Notes: generated by a model not told the origin, from the letters alone. Numbered from the stretch's first letter, positions 48,196-59,015 are shown. The stretch is DNA of 64,000 nucleotides from Beverwykella pulmonaria (GCA_001599595.1 BCHH01000009.1:608099-672098), one strand, 5' to 3'. Program-made: numbers and translations.

Positions 48196-48918
48196 CCCCA
48201 CAATGAGCCGGTTTGTAGCGTCGAAGTGGTGGTGGTCCGAGCGAGTAATGTACGATCTGCACAGAAGCACAAGTCAGAAACCCCTCTTCTCCACCGTGCC
48301 CATCACCTCAAAAAGCTTGGTCTTCTTCGCAGTCACTTCTGGCTCGGGGGGAGCCTCGCTCTTTCGCTTCCTGGATGACTTAGGGGGTGGTGTTGGTGGT
48401 GCCAGTGTAGGCGCGGGAGGTGTCGATGGCGGCAAATGTGTTGAAACAGGCGCTGGAGGTGTCGAGAGCCTCACGGGTGTTGCAATAAGCGCAGGAGGGG
48501 TCGACATGGGTGCAGGCGGAGTAGATAATTGCACGATTATTGGTGTTGGTGATGTACAATGTGTATTTTTTAACGCGGAGCGAGTTGCTGACGAGGTGGA
48601 GGCGCGACCAGAGGACAAAGGATTGGCCTAGGTGCATGTCAGAATCCCTTTCAGTGTGCACAACAACACACCTCGTCCGCATCCTGCAAAGACGGCCTAC
48701 AGGGGGACGTTCCGTGCCTTCTCTTCCATATCCACACGTCACCCCAGCTCCGCACATTTGTTGGCTGTTTGCCCAAGAGGGAGCACTTTTGCGTGCTAAT
48801 ACAAGGGAGGGACCTGTACGGCCTGACGCGAGACCCACCGCACTGACAAAATTTGTATGGAAAGTTTTCGATTTGTATGGAAGCGCACCAACACTCGCGT
48901 CAGCCCGTTCATGAAGGC
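48196..48918. mobile_element. Short DNA element with imperfect terminal inverted repeats (copy 2 of 3)
   Basis: The left end (from CCCCACAATGAGCCGGTTTG) and the complement of the right end (CCTTCATGAACGGGCTGACG) form imperfect inverted repeats of about 20 bp. The right ~90 bp match copy 1 (31405-31492) and copy 3. The left end also matches copy 3. Between the ends lies a minus-strand open frame (about 48274-48618, no ATG at its start) that is Pro/Thr-rich and ends with a nuclear-signal-like KSSRKRKS...AKKTKLFEVMG and a stop. That frame could be the last exon of a lost transposase. No target-site duplication was seen with confidence. Confidence 0.55.
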
Positions 48919-49268
48919 TCGAACGACATAGTCTTCGGTGTAACTCATGCCTTCGCATCATACGGGGGCTGGACCGTCCCGCAGCGACCCACTCTACAGC
49001 TTTTCTCTGCAATCTTGGGACACAGTGAGCATCATGTAGCGGTCTATTCCAACCAATCACGGCGCCGAAGACACATCTTTCGAAGATATGGCTATAAATT
49101 CCTATCCCGCACGATGAAATTCCTTATGCAATATTTGAAAAGCTGTCTAGTTTACAAAATCCCTACACGCCACTTCTGTAAAGCTTATCATCCCCGCTTT
49201 ACATCCTCCAGACGCCAGCAATTGATTTAATATTTATTATATGTGACCCTTCTATCACATTCTTACCA

Positions 49269-49339
49269 GAGCATATATAACATCAATTTGTTCCAATATT
49301 CTTCCTTGCAGTCTATCAGTGCCACCTTTATATGACTCA
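49269..49339. repeat. Dispersed repeat, copy 1
   Basis: About 70 bp alignable with 52836-52908, sharing TTTGTTNCAATATTCTTCCT and CATATNATAT-like sequence. Confidence 0.6.
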
Positions 49340-49360
49340 AGAACTTACTCGTCGGTGGTG

Positions 49361-49768
49361 GCCGACACAAGAAGAGCAGAAATAGAGGATCTAGAAATCA
49401 TACGAGCCTGTGGGACTTCTACAGACTCGCACACGCGTGATAGTCACTATGGAGGGTTTGGGGTTTGAGGTCTTGCGACACGGTGTTTGCAAGAATCTTT
49501 TCTCATCACGTTCAGAAAACACGAGGATGATAAAGGTTCAAGACGGGAGCGTGCATGCATCAGCGGACATTCTGGGACAGCACACCTACACTATCTAGGA
49601 AGAATCAGAGACATCAACTTGTGGTTCTATCCAAGGCTCGTGAGCATCAGTAGAAATTACATTAGTATGACAATTCTCACCTGCTAGAGTCATAACCTTT
49701 AGTCGAAGGACATCTTGTTGGCCGAGATCTACATGGGTAGCCCCGTCTTTCAAAAAGTTATCGAGGGG
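49361..49768. repeat. Segmental duplication, copy B
   Basis: Second copy of 47585-48020, 1.8 kb downstream in the same orientation. Differences are mostly transitions plus small gaps. Minus-strand frame reads PLDNFLKDGATHVDLGQQDV and LRLKVMTLAGENCHTNVIST, matching copy A's frame where that is open. Confidence 0.8.
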
Positions 49769-50254
49769 ATGATGCGGCCCTCTACCCTCTTTTCTCGGAT
49801 ACAAAAGTTACTCCAGAACTGCAAGAAACAAATGTGTCCACCTACCGACTGAAAATCCCGCTTCATGGAGAGGTCTGGTTGACAGAAACACGCAATCGGG
49901 CATTACAGCTGACAAGTTGGATAAACAGCGAGGTTGCTGCCGCATGTTTGCGGCCTACCAGGCTTGCCACACGTTCACCGGTCCTCAACGACCGACATAC
50001 GGTACTACAACGCATCCCTGCAGCACCGAATCGGAGTCTTGAACTCGGGGCCTCACTGCTTTGTCTAGTCCACTACCCTATTTGACACCCAGGCTCGCTG
50101 TGTGCTTCCCGATGCGACCTCGCGACGGCTCATGGTCGAGCCCATGACTTGGGCCATTCTTTCTCTCCTTCTAGATACGCGGTGGGCGAGCCGCTCATTG
50201 ATAAACCCGGGAACGTGATTCCAGCTTAAACCTCTCCTTGGACGTCCTCGACAG

Positions 50255-50427
50255 TCTATTTAGGAAATAGTTTAGGGCAATTCGTCAGGGGCGTGAAACC
50301 ACTACTCTCAGCGGAACGGAGGAGGGAACAAGACGGTGTCGTGCTGCGAGGATGCGGCCTGGCGGGCAGAGAATTGAGGCTGAGGTACGTACTTAAAGAC
50401 ATAGATGAGTCGGTAGAGGGAGTTGAG
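50255..50427. repeat. Direct repeat, unit 1
   Basis: Pairs with 50511-50716. Shared landmarks in order are CTATTTAGGAA, AATTCGNCAGGGGCNTGAAA, GGAGGAGGGAACAAGAC, GCAGAGAATTG and AGTCGGTAGAGGGA-like sequence. No coding relic is recognised. Confidence 0.7.
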
Positions 50428-50510
50428 GTGATAGTCTCGAAATGTGCCCGATGGGGGGTAATCAGCCAATTGAAAGGTACTTTGCAGGCTTGACGCTTTG
50501 ATTGGTTATC

Positions 50511-50716
50511 CCTGACGAGCTATTTAGGAATGGCAAGGGTAATTCGGCAGGGGCATGAAAAAAGCGGATCAATGGTAGTCTAACGACAAGCGTGCATAGC
50601 CACTACCCTGAACGGAAAGGAGGAGGGAACAAGACAGTGTTGTGCTAGCGAGTAGCGAGCAGAGAATTGGGACCGAGGTATTTGAAGACATATACGGCTC
50701 AGTAGAGGGACTTAGG
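50511..50716. repeat. Direct repeat, unit 2
   Basis: Second copy of 50255-50427, about 85 bp downstream, with an insertion of about 35 bp after the GGGGCATGAAA landmark. Confidence 0.7.
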
Positions 50717-51615
50717 GCGGGCGGGATTAACGGTGCAACCAGTACGGTTCTGATGCATTCAAGTGGCTCCTGGTGTAGGATGCGTCTCTGGCGGAGCGTC
50801 AAGGTCACCGCCGACGTCCAGCAACCAGGGAGGGGGCGGACTAGAACCTGGCTGTGCGCGCATCGCTCAGATTTGAGATCTGTGGGGACGGCGGGAGGAA
50901 GCAAAGCGCACTTGTCGGCCTGCGTTTCGCGATGGCGAGCGTTCAGCCATAAAGCTCGAGACGTCGCGCGACATCGCGGCGAGCCTCGTCAGATCAACCA
51001 CAGGCGCACCGAAGTCCTTGAGAAGCATAGTAGAAGGTGAGTGTTGCTCCCACCGCCGTCCGTTCAGCCCAGCGACCTTGCTCGTATCATATTGCGCGTC
51101 GGCGAGGTGTGAGCAAGCCATCACGAACCCAATCTGCTGGATAAAGTGTATTACGGGCAGGGCTCCACTCCTCCAGCAGCGCCAGCATTGACGGAATTGG
51201 TAGCCACCAGGACCGCCAGGTCCTCGCAACGGCAGCTATCGAGGATCGCCCCTGTGCCAGCTAAACCTCCCCAGATTTCCTTGAAGCGAGCCAACGGCAC
51301 CCGACGTGCCTCTATTGCTTCCGCAGCGGCCCCCGCGACGACGCTGCTCTCTCACCGGATTGGCCTCACCAGATTGGGGCCCCAGTGGGCATGCGCGCGC
51401 TGGTTGCAGGCTTGCCAAGGCTAGAGTCACGTTACCCAGCATGTCAGGGTACAGGTGGTCAGAAATGGACGGCTGTGGTGCGTTGGTGCCCAGCTTGTGT
51501 CTAGACAATCTAACGGCAGGAGCTTAAGAAAAAGTCCGAATTACTGACGTTAGCTGCTACAAAAGACAGGTGGCCGGCATAGACAGGAGCATCATCAAAT
51601 GACGTGTCCCACTGC

Positions 51616-51636
51616 GCAGCAGCAGCAGCAGCAGCA
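51616..51636. repeat. GCA trinucleotide repeat
   Basis: Seven perfect GCA copies in non-coding DNA. Confidence 0.9.
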
Positions 51637-51865
51637 TTACTCATATGGGAGCTCTAGCTCTGCTCTCCTTATTGCCCCATATTGACCTAGAAATCCCCCT
51701 CATATCTCGACTTCATTTGCTACCCTTTCCATATGCTGTCCTTGAAGGCTCTGCAGATCCACCTGGCATCGACAGAATGGCAGCGAGTATGAGAGGCCCG
51801 CAGTGCCACACTAGAGCTGTTGTCAAGATGTCATGGCAATGGCGCTGTCGACCTCTACAAGGGGC

Positions 51866-51973
51866 CCCCATGAGCGGATTTGTGGCGTGGGCCACCGCAC
51901 AGACAAATTGTGTATGGAAAGGGTCGATTTGTATGGAAACGCACAGACATGCGGTACAAACCCGCTCATGGGG
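51866..51973. mobile_element. 108 bp MITE-like element with near-perfect terminal inverted repeats (copy 3 of 3)
   Basis: Left end CCCCATGAGCGGATTTGT and the complement of the right end CCCCATGAGCGGGTTTGT differ at one base in 18. The interior (TGTATGGAAAGGGTCGATTT and GTATGGAAACGCAC) matches the right part of copies 1 and 2. Relative to copy 2 it joins the left ~30 bp directly to the right ~85 bp, so it is an internal-deletion derivative lacking about 600 bp. No clear target-site duplication is visible. Confidence 0.75.
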
Positions 51974-52089
51974 AGACACTGAATGTCTTCCCAGACGAGG
52001 CCCGCGGAAGGGGCAGCGAATCAAAACTCTGGCTCCGAGCGGTGAACAGCCAAAGGGATTCGCTGAACGTCGCACAAGCCGCTCCAGCT

Positions 52090-52205
52090 GCAGTAGCGCC
52101 ATGGTCAAGTGAAGCGCGATGGTCAAGTTGCAGTAGCGCAGTAGCGCGATGGTCAAGTGCAGTAGCGCGATGGTCAAGTGCAGTAGCGCGATGGTCAAGT
52201 GCAGA
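52090..52205. repeat. 21-bp tandem repeat
   Basis: Three perfect neighbouring copies of a unit containing GTAGCGCGATGGTCAAGTGC, with three more degenerate copies on the left side. Non-coding. Confidence 0.85.
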
Positions 52206-52733
52206 TCTTGTTCGCCGCGTTCCATCGCATCAGCTATGGAAACGATCCTGAAGCGCAAAATTGCAGAAGGCAAACTAATCTGGTCCTAGATCGAGCGACA
52301 CTGCCATAGAAGACCCTTTGGCTTAAACTAGTATTCTAGAGCCATGATACAGCAACTTCAAATTTCGTGCATATTGAAAGTTTCGACAAGCCTGGATATA
52401 ACGCAGGGAACAATTACAGGCGCACGTAGAATGCAGTTCACACTCGAGACTGGCGGCGTCCACAGGGGGGTTTCGGCAAGGAAGACAGCACTTTGGGCGT
52501 GGGACTCCACGCTCGCCTTGCGCCTAGGTGTGGGATGACATGCACCTCACGTTCGGCATGGGTCTGCACGCTCAGGATGGGCTTAGCAAAGCGTCATTAG
52601 ACAGATGGCAGAAAATACGGCGCACGAGAAGCGTAAACTTGCTACTACCGCCACCAACGTGTTTCATGCATGAGGATGCCGAACTGACACGCACCCGTAA
52701 GCGCCTTAGCACCTTGGCAATTTGGTGCCAGAT

Positions 52734-52836
52734 GCATCATTCAAATAAATCATCAGTTCTCCAGGCGCCGCATCATTCATATAAATCTTCAGTTCTCCAG
52801 GTGCTGCATCATTCATATAAATCTTCAGTTCTCCAG
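52734..52836. repeat. 36-bp tandem repeat, 2.9 copies
   Basis: Units 52734-52769, 52770-52805 and a partial 52806-52836 share GCATCATTCATATAAATCTT followed by CAGTTCTCCAGG, with few differences. Confidence 0.9.
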
Positions 52837-52908
52837 GGCACATATTATATCAGTTTGTTACAATATTCTTCCTCAATTTCTATTAATACCACTCTCATAT
52901 GCTCTGGT
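52836..52908. repeat. Dispersed repeat, copy 2
   Basis: Pairs with 49269-49339. It abuts the 36-bp tandem repeat. Confidence 0.6.
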
Positions 52909-53044
52909 TAGTATTTCTAAAGTATAGGAATGTCTGCACGATCGTGTCTCATATCTCCCAGTGCCCTTACCTAGTCCATACAACATGATCCGACGGTATA
53001 GAAGTATGCCTCACCTTTCTTTAACGGCCCAACGACCGCAGGAA

Positions 53045-53951
53045 ATGTTTCAAGGCCCTAATATCGAGCTCGGAAAAATAGATGGTAATGCACAGCATAC
53101 TATTTCAGCGAACATCTCACTAACATAATCAGGAATGGAGCTACCAGGGTCAAAGAGAGTTTCTTGGCTGCACCGAATCTTAGCTTGGGTCTATGTCTGT
53201 TTATTTTCTGGCTACCAGGGCATATCTCCGGAGGACGAATTTTTTCGAACCATCGACATTGAGATTATGGTTAATGATCGCCCCATCCACCATCACGCGA
53301 TTGCTCTTATCGACTCGGGCTGTCCATATGATCTTATGAGCCGGGAGCTCGCAGCAAAATTCGGTCTAACGTGCTCTGATCTTCAGGGCACACCGATTCT
53401 TGATACCATCGGCAATGGCAGCTTCAAATCCATTGGTCAGATGGTTGGTAGATGGTCTTGCAAACAGCATCGGCGCAAATCCCGACTGAGCTTCCATCCA
53501 AAATACTACGATGGGAAGTGGCATGTCTCAGAAGTGACAGAGCAGTGGGATGTCATCATTGGTCTGGAAACTATCAAGAGACACGGGTTGCTGAAGGTGA
53601 AGCGAGAATTGGCTGCCGCTGGATATCGATATCCACCGCGTAAGTCTGATCGTATGTTCTCTGATGTCTTCTATACTATCATATATCTCCCACTAATAGA
53701 TATTCAGGGGCTGCCACGAAGACTGCTTTGACAAAGCAGTCAGAAGAGATTGAGAATAACGCTGAAAAGAAACGGCAACACGAGGCAAAGCAGGTACTAC
53801 AGCTTCACATAATCCACTATCTTCGCTAATGACTAGCAGATGAAGAGCGCCGGCCACGACGCCACTAGTCAAGAGCAACATGACGCGGAGAAGGTACTAC
53901 AAGCGCATTACATCAGTGATGCTTGCTGACATTTTGCAGAATCCCCAGTAG
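53045..53951 (+). CDS. Retropepsin-like aspartyl protease domain protein, five exons
   Basis: Model join(53045..53084, 53133..53639, 53708..53793, 53840..53893, 53940..53951), 232 aa. Every intron is GT-AG (46-68 bp), and each join keeps frame to a TAG at 53949-53951. The first exon is short; starting at the ATG 53135 instead gives 218 aa. The domain has the catalytic triad-like D74-S-G in IALIDSGCPYDLMSRELAAK, then TEQWDVIIGLETIKRHGL, the usual second part of one-domain retroviral-type proteases. The C-terminus is a charged helix (QSEEIENNAEKKRQHEAKQ). Such domains come from gag-pol of retroelements or act as stand-alone proteases after dimerising. No reverse transcriptase is nearby, and intact introns suggest a host gene. 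Confidence 0.72.
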
Positions 53952-56161
53952 AAGCTGCAGGTCGGTGTTGCACGATGTGACTGCATTTTGTTGTCCCGGA
54001 AGCGGCAATTCTCGCGCGTATCACCTTTGATACTGGTTCCTAGTATTACATGGGTACGATGTGGGCAAGGCAATATAAAACCAATTGATCTGCAACTCGG
54101 GTTGAGGCTTAGGGGAGGAATGTTACTGGGAATTTTCCTTAGATGTATGTATAAAATAGTATTTTTGAAATATATCTTGGTCATAGTTCACTTCTCTCAT
54201 CATTATGGCGATTTTCTCTCTTCAGAAATTGGCACCCCATTGTTTCAATACTGTCTAGTGATAATTAAAACAATTAACCGGCCCAAAGCATGTACCAGTT
54301 CGACCCACTATTTGACTAGTTTTCACTTTATAGACTGCCTCAGATGATTTCGCTTCGTGCCATACCTCCGCATAGATCCTCTTGAAGAGCACCCGAAATA
54401 CAAAACTCATACACACGAGACTCTCTTACCTATCTCTACAAAGACAACTTACACGGTTGCAAATCCACAACAATTAGACCGGAATACATCTGTAGGAAGA
54501 ATACTTTCGCTGTAGGTGTAGTAAATATTTCCAAGCGCTTTGCGTTTGCAAATCTACTCAGGCATACGGACATTAGAATATTGAAGAGATCGATAAAAGT
54601 CAAACTACCTTTGAGATATCTAAGTACAAGAAGTAGTTGTTGGCTATTCGCTTTGCGCAATACCAGCTCTTGAACCATTTTTCAATTGCCCAGCCTTGGT
54701 AGGCAGACTTACTCATGTGGGTATTCTCGTCTTGCAAGCCTACCTAGTTTCTGGTGTAAGCAAGAAGACAAGCTAATAATTCTTCGTCATTCTTTTGATA
54801 GCTGCCATAACTTGGCTAATCTTTTCTTCTAACCAAGCGGCCTTCTAATCCGAACATCAGGCGAGTCACGATTACGACAGGTCATTGGATGGAAAGGTAG
54901 CATCGGCCAATAACATACCCTATCCGTACTTTGGCAAACTCACAAAACAATCGTTTGTGAGAGTTTTTGCGCAGACTACTATAGATGCCCTCGGCTCTCG
55001 GTCTCTAGCAACTAATTGAAGCTTATCACTATCTGTTTTCTCTACATGTATTCGACCTGAACTCTCTTTCACGTGCTTTATTTACCAGGTTATAGGGTAA
55101 GTAGGAGGAGGATCTAGCGGTAAATTTGGTACGAATAGATCGCTTTTGTGTGGTATCATATGTTCAACGGGTCGATTTCCGTGAAATCTCCAGTACATCC
55201 TTCTCCTTTAAATACATGTACTATATGTTTCGTTAGCGCAACCCTCATATACCCGATCAATCGACTCTGCCCCCTGTGGGTATCCAAGTCTGGTAGGTAG
55301 ACGTGAAGAGGAACTCGCGTACTAAGATAAACGGATAGCTGACATCTGCATTACTAGTTTGTACGTCTAGAAGGTGTAAAAGGGATATACCTACTTTTTC
55401 TGCCAACTACTAAATTGCCAGTCTATATCCGGTAAGGTGATTGCAGACTACGTCAGTAGTCCTGGCTTCAGATTGTTGGCTGCCATAGCACTCGTTTACT
55501 GGCCAAGGTGCGAATATGGCGGCGGTGGGGAATTTTCTCATAGAGATGGTTGAAAGTAGGGCGGCGGTGGTGGCGAGGAGAGTTGTTGGGTGCATGGCTG
55601 GTTGTAGGGTGGAGGTGGTGAACAGAGGATTGACTGTCATGAAGATTTTTGCTGTTAGAGGGTTACTAGTATTGGATTGGTGTGGTTGAGATTATGGTCG
55701 GAAGAAGACGATGGCATAGTATGATAGAGAAATGGTCAGTCTCTCATATAGCCTCTTCCAAATTTCCTTGCATTCCCAAAACATCGTCCTCGCCGCTTGA
55801 GGCTGCATTTGCAAAGCAGAAGTTTGGTCGCAACAAGGACGTAGTCGCCGTTCTGACATCTGCTAGGTGAGGAACCGAGGTGCACACAGACTTTTGAACT
55901 AATACTGCAGCTAGCCTATTTTGGATGGGAGTAACCAACAGAGGCGAATCGGAGCGCGTATAGCCAACCCTGGTCGTCTACGTTACTACTTCAGGACAGG
56001 AGGCGTTGTTGCAAAGTGTAAATGTAGTTGTACAAGTCCGGTACTGCTTACATACGTCAACTATGGCACCCCGCACAAACAGCGGGGCTGACATCAATAT
56101 AACTACATCTCGACTTGTAACATTATTATTTTCTCATTAAATTTCCAACTGCATCGCTGGT
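53952..56161. other. 2.2 kb AT-richer stretch, one weak small-protein candidate
   Basis: Stop-rich DNA with no recognisable domain. The only candidate gene is the small secreted-type frame at 55410-55595 (-). 55,682-55,930 has short overlapping frames without motifs. Confidence 0.4.
55410..55595 (-). CDS. Possible small secreted protein, 61 aa
   Basis: Starts MHPTTLLATTAALLSTISM, which resembles a signal peptide, and continues to about 61 residues with two Cys (NECYG, VVCNHL). An in-frame upstream ATG at 55640 would add 15 residues and bury the signal. No homology is recognised, and the frame could be open by chance. Confidence 0.25.
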   Translation of the reverse strand: MHPTTLLATTAALLSTISMRKFPTAAIFAPWPVNECYGSQQSEARTTDVVCNHLTGYRLAI

Positions 56162-57535
56162 ATGGGTACTTCTACCGCAGATATTGCTTCCCTCTTGAGA
56201 GACGTCAGCACCAAAGGCGCCAATGTAACGGATGACCCGGGCAGTGAGGACACCCGAAAGGCTCTCCTGGAGTCGGCACGGAATCTAGTTGCTTCATTGG
56301 AGCCTCCATTTGAGGTCCTTGCGCGAATGAACTGGCTCGAAGTACGCTACTCACTGCCCAAGATCTCTCTAATATTGGCAAAGTTCAGCTCTAACAGCGC
56401 GATAGCCGACAAGATGGGCCGTCGTCCGCGTCGGGCTTGACCTGCATCTTTTTGAGGCAATATTGGCTGATAGCGCATCGCCAAAGACATCTCAACAGCT
56501 CGCCGAAAAGACGGGATGCGACCCAAGACTCATGTGTTAGCTTGAATCGAGGAATTAACGTACAGAGTAACTACTGACTAGGTATAGCACGGTTCTTAAA
56601 ACATCTGCACTCTGCAGGCTTCGTGAGGGAAACAAGCTCAAATGAGTACGCCGCAAATGGAATCACTGCAGCGCTTGCAACGCAGATTCCGAATGGCATG
56701 ACGAAGAACTGGTAATCTATGTTCTCGGTACCAGCAACGCAAGTATCCAAAATTAACAAAATTCGCAAGCTACGATATGAACCAAATTATAGCCCGCTTC
56801 CCCTCCTTTCTCAAAAACACTTCTTACCAAAACCCCACGGACAAAGACGCATCGCCCTTCAAATACAGCTTCGACACTGATCTGCATTACTTCGAGTACA
56901 TTAACCAGGCTGGCAACGAAGAAATGCTAGAGGCATTCAAAGCGCACATGGAATTCAAGACGCTAGGAAAGAAATGGTTTCAATCCGTTGACGTGGTAGA
57001 GGTTTTCGATCACCCCACGGAGGATACACAGACGCTGATGGTGGACATTGGCGGTAGTTTCGGCCACGACATCACCGGCTTTCACACCGCGTTCCCAGAT
57101 CTACCCGGAAACCTAGTACTACAGGATCTCCCAGCTACTATAAATGCGATAAACATAGCAGACTTCCCGAAAGACATTCAAGCCCAAGCGCACGACTTCT
57201 TCACGCCACAACCCATCCGCCACGCAAAAGCCTACTACCTGCACATGGTGTTGCACGACTGGCCGGATGAGTCTTGTCGGAAGATCTTGTCGCAGATTAC
57301 GCCGGTGATGAAGAAGGGGTATAGTAAGATCTTGTTGAACGAGATTGTTATTCCAGATAGGGATGCGAATTGGTTCTCCACGAGCGTGGATATGATGATG
57401 CTGCTGTGTCATGCGGCGCAGGAGAGGACGGAGGGAGATTGGAGGGATTTATTGGGAAGTGTCGGGTTGAGGGTGAGCAGGATTTGGGACTGTGAGGGGA
57501 ATCCGGAGAAGGTTATTGAGGTTGAGTTAGCTTGA
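56162..57535 (+). CDS. O-methyltransferase, SAM-dependent (family 2 type)
   Basis: Model join(56162..56341, 56406..56535, 56582..56711, 56770..57535), 401 aa, the usual length. Introns of 64, 46 and 58 bp remove all in-frame stops. The joins give WLEPTRWAVVRVGLDLHLFE, SQQLAEKTGCDPRLM then ARFLKHLHSAGFVRE (winged-helix dimerisation part), and CYDMNQIIARFPSFL. The SAM site is V238-D-I-G-G-S-F-G-H246. The catalytic base is His309 in LHMVLHDWPDE. Family members methylate hydroxyls of polyketides and phenolics. No other biosynthetic gene is near, so a cluster role is not supported. Two donors (GTTAGC, GTAATC) are non-consensus beyond GT, so splicing needs proof. Confidence 0.82.
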
Positions 57536-58289
57536 GGAAGATGGGAAGAACTTGAAGATTATTAACACACGCAGAGATGTGTGAATGGGTTGAAGTTGCA
57601 TTATCTAATAGCTATCTCTCTCTATGTTCGCATAGATGTCCTAAGATCATCTGCTAGCTACCCCCTGTATTGCAGTGACTCCTGCTCTCCTATGAGAACC
57701 CCCCACCTAATCCAGTGCCAGTAAGCCTCTATTTTTAACTACGATTGGTACCAGAATCGGCCCGAGATCCCGTACCGAAAAGGCCCTGGGATTTACCATC
57801 AAACGCTGAACGAGTGCTGCCAACCACCGAACAGCTTGTTAGAGCCATGATCGGAGGTCGCAACAAAGCCGCCGAAAGGCTGATACGGAGTTTTGTCTCG
57901 AATGTACTTGTACTAGGATCTTTTCCAGAGCTCCTATCGAGGATACCGTATCAGGAGTGCGCGCCAGATTTCATAAACCACGCTCAAGTCCCGCATCGGA
58001 AGTGGCTTTGGGTCTCACACGAAAGAGCCCATCAGTGCCTTCGCCAAAGGGCCCACCCGCGGCTGCCAGTCCCATACCAGATCCTCCTAAACCACGCATA
58101 AGTCTCGCCTCGGCGTCAGCGCCAGGCAGAGGACCAAAGAGCCATCCAGCGGCTATGTCAGAGTTGGAGCCGAAGGGCTTAACGCGAGGACTGGTTGAAG
58201 AGACCTGTAGAATGTATTTCTGGACTTTGTGCGCTGCCTCTGCTGAAGGAAGTAACCTTGACAGAAGGCTCTAAGCTATCATGAATGTT
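57536..58289. other. 754 bp with protein-like frames, no identified gene
   Basis: Plus-strand frames 57745-58101 and 57957-58274 read as possible protein (ERLIRSFVSNVLVLGSFPEL and KGPPAAASPIPDPPKPRISL) but overlap in different frames. 57,979-58,070 and 58,095-58,180 look like degenerate copies of one unit (CACGCTCAAGTCCCGC against CACGCATAAGTCTCGC). Likely relic DNA. Confidence 0.35.
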
Positions 58290-58679
58290 CTAGAAAACCT
58301 GCAGGTGAGGTGAGCCACCCAAGCCAACGAGAGTTGTTTCATCGGGTCTGGGTCGATTGGCTTCGTTTCGGTGTTGAACTGCACCTGCATACGCACTCAT
58401 AATTGGCGGTTCCGCCTTCGCAGCAACCATCTGCATCGCAGCCGACAGTGTAGGAATCAGTAACATATCGTAATTATATCGATCCAATGTGCCTGCGATA
58501 CGTCCCTCGCTAGCGAAATACTTATCTTGCTCCAGCATTTTGTACCACTTGTTCTCTAGATTCGCAGCCTACTCGCGCTCAAAACCCTCTATGTTCCGGT
58601 CTGGAAACTCTTCTCCTAAATGCGCCATCGTGAAGTTGATCAGCTGCTGCAGGTTCTCGATATTCGGTGGGTCGTTGAG
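58290..58679 (-). pseudogene. Amidase C-terminal fragment with an in-frame stop
   Basis: Minus-strand frame reads NIENLQQLINFTMAHLGEEF, FPDRNIEGFERE, then TAG at 58571-58569, then AANLENKWYKMLEQDKYFAS, EGRIAGTLDRYNYDMLLIPT and AAKAEPPIMS. This order is the end of fungal amidase-signature family proteins, where the last part normally reads AAKAGSPIMSVPMG. The conserved sequence stops after PIMS. The catalytic Ser-Ser-Lys core lies upstream in the family and is absent here. The TAG could derive from CAG. Confidence 0.75.
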
Positions 58680-59015
58680 AGAGGGGAGAGGAAGTCGTTC
58701 ATGACGGAATGGTGAGGGCCACTTCACGGAGGATTAGAGCCAGCACTAAAGTATGTGTATTGTTTGCTACAGAATTATCACTTAAAGAATTTTGTACTAG
58801 AGAGCCGCTAGCCAATATAGGTGTAGCGGTTGATAAGCTTGGCATAGAATTGTCGATTCCAAAATTTATTTGGAACATTTTAATCCTCAACACCCTACTA
58901 ACTCACCCGCGCAAACTACCACGACACACCTAATTCGAATACCAAACTTCAACACTGCCACTTCAAGCAGCCAAACACCACTTCTACGGGTCACGACGGC
59001 CCTTCACCGCCCAGC
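58680..59015. other. 336 bp intergenic, promoter of the Utp11 gene
   Basis: Return from AT-richer to ordinary DNA; no motif recognised. Confidence 0.35.

Larger units (their letters stand above)
47006..53044. other. 6 kb repeat island without an intact gene
   Basis: Contains duplicated segments, short inverted-repeat elements, direct repeats, tandem repeats and minus-strand coding relics listed separately. No complete gene is supported. Confidence 0.5.

Noticed and set aside
48380..49060. Minus-strand 226-codon open frame
   Set aside because: Runs across the boundary of the inverted-repeat element and the shared repeat, in a different frame from the Pro-rich tail; composite of unrelated DNA.
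56162..56776. Calling the O-methyltransferase a truncated pseudogene starting at 56777
   Set aside because: Three GT-AG introns restore a continuous frame with all N-terminal family motifs and the normal length, so an intact gene is the simpler reading.
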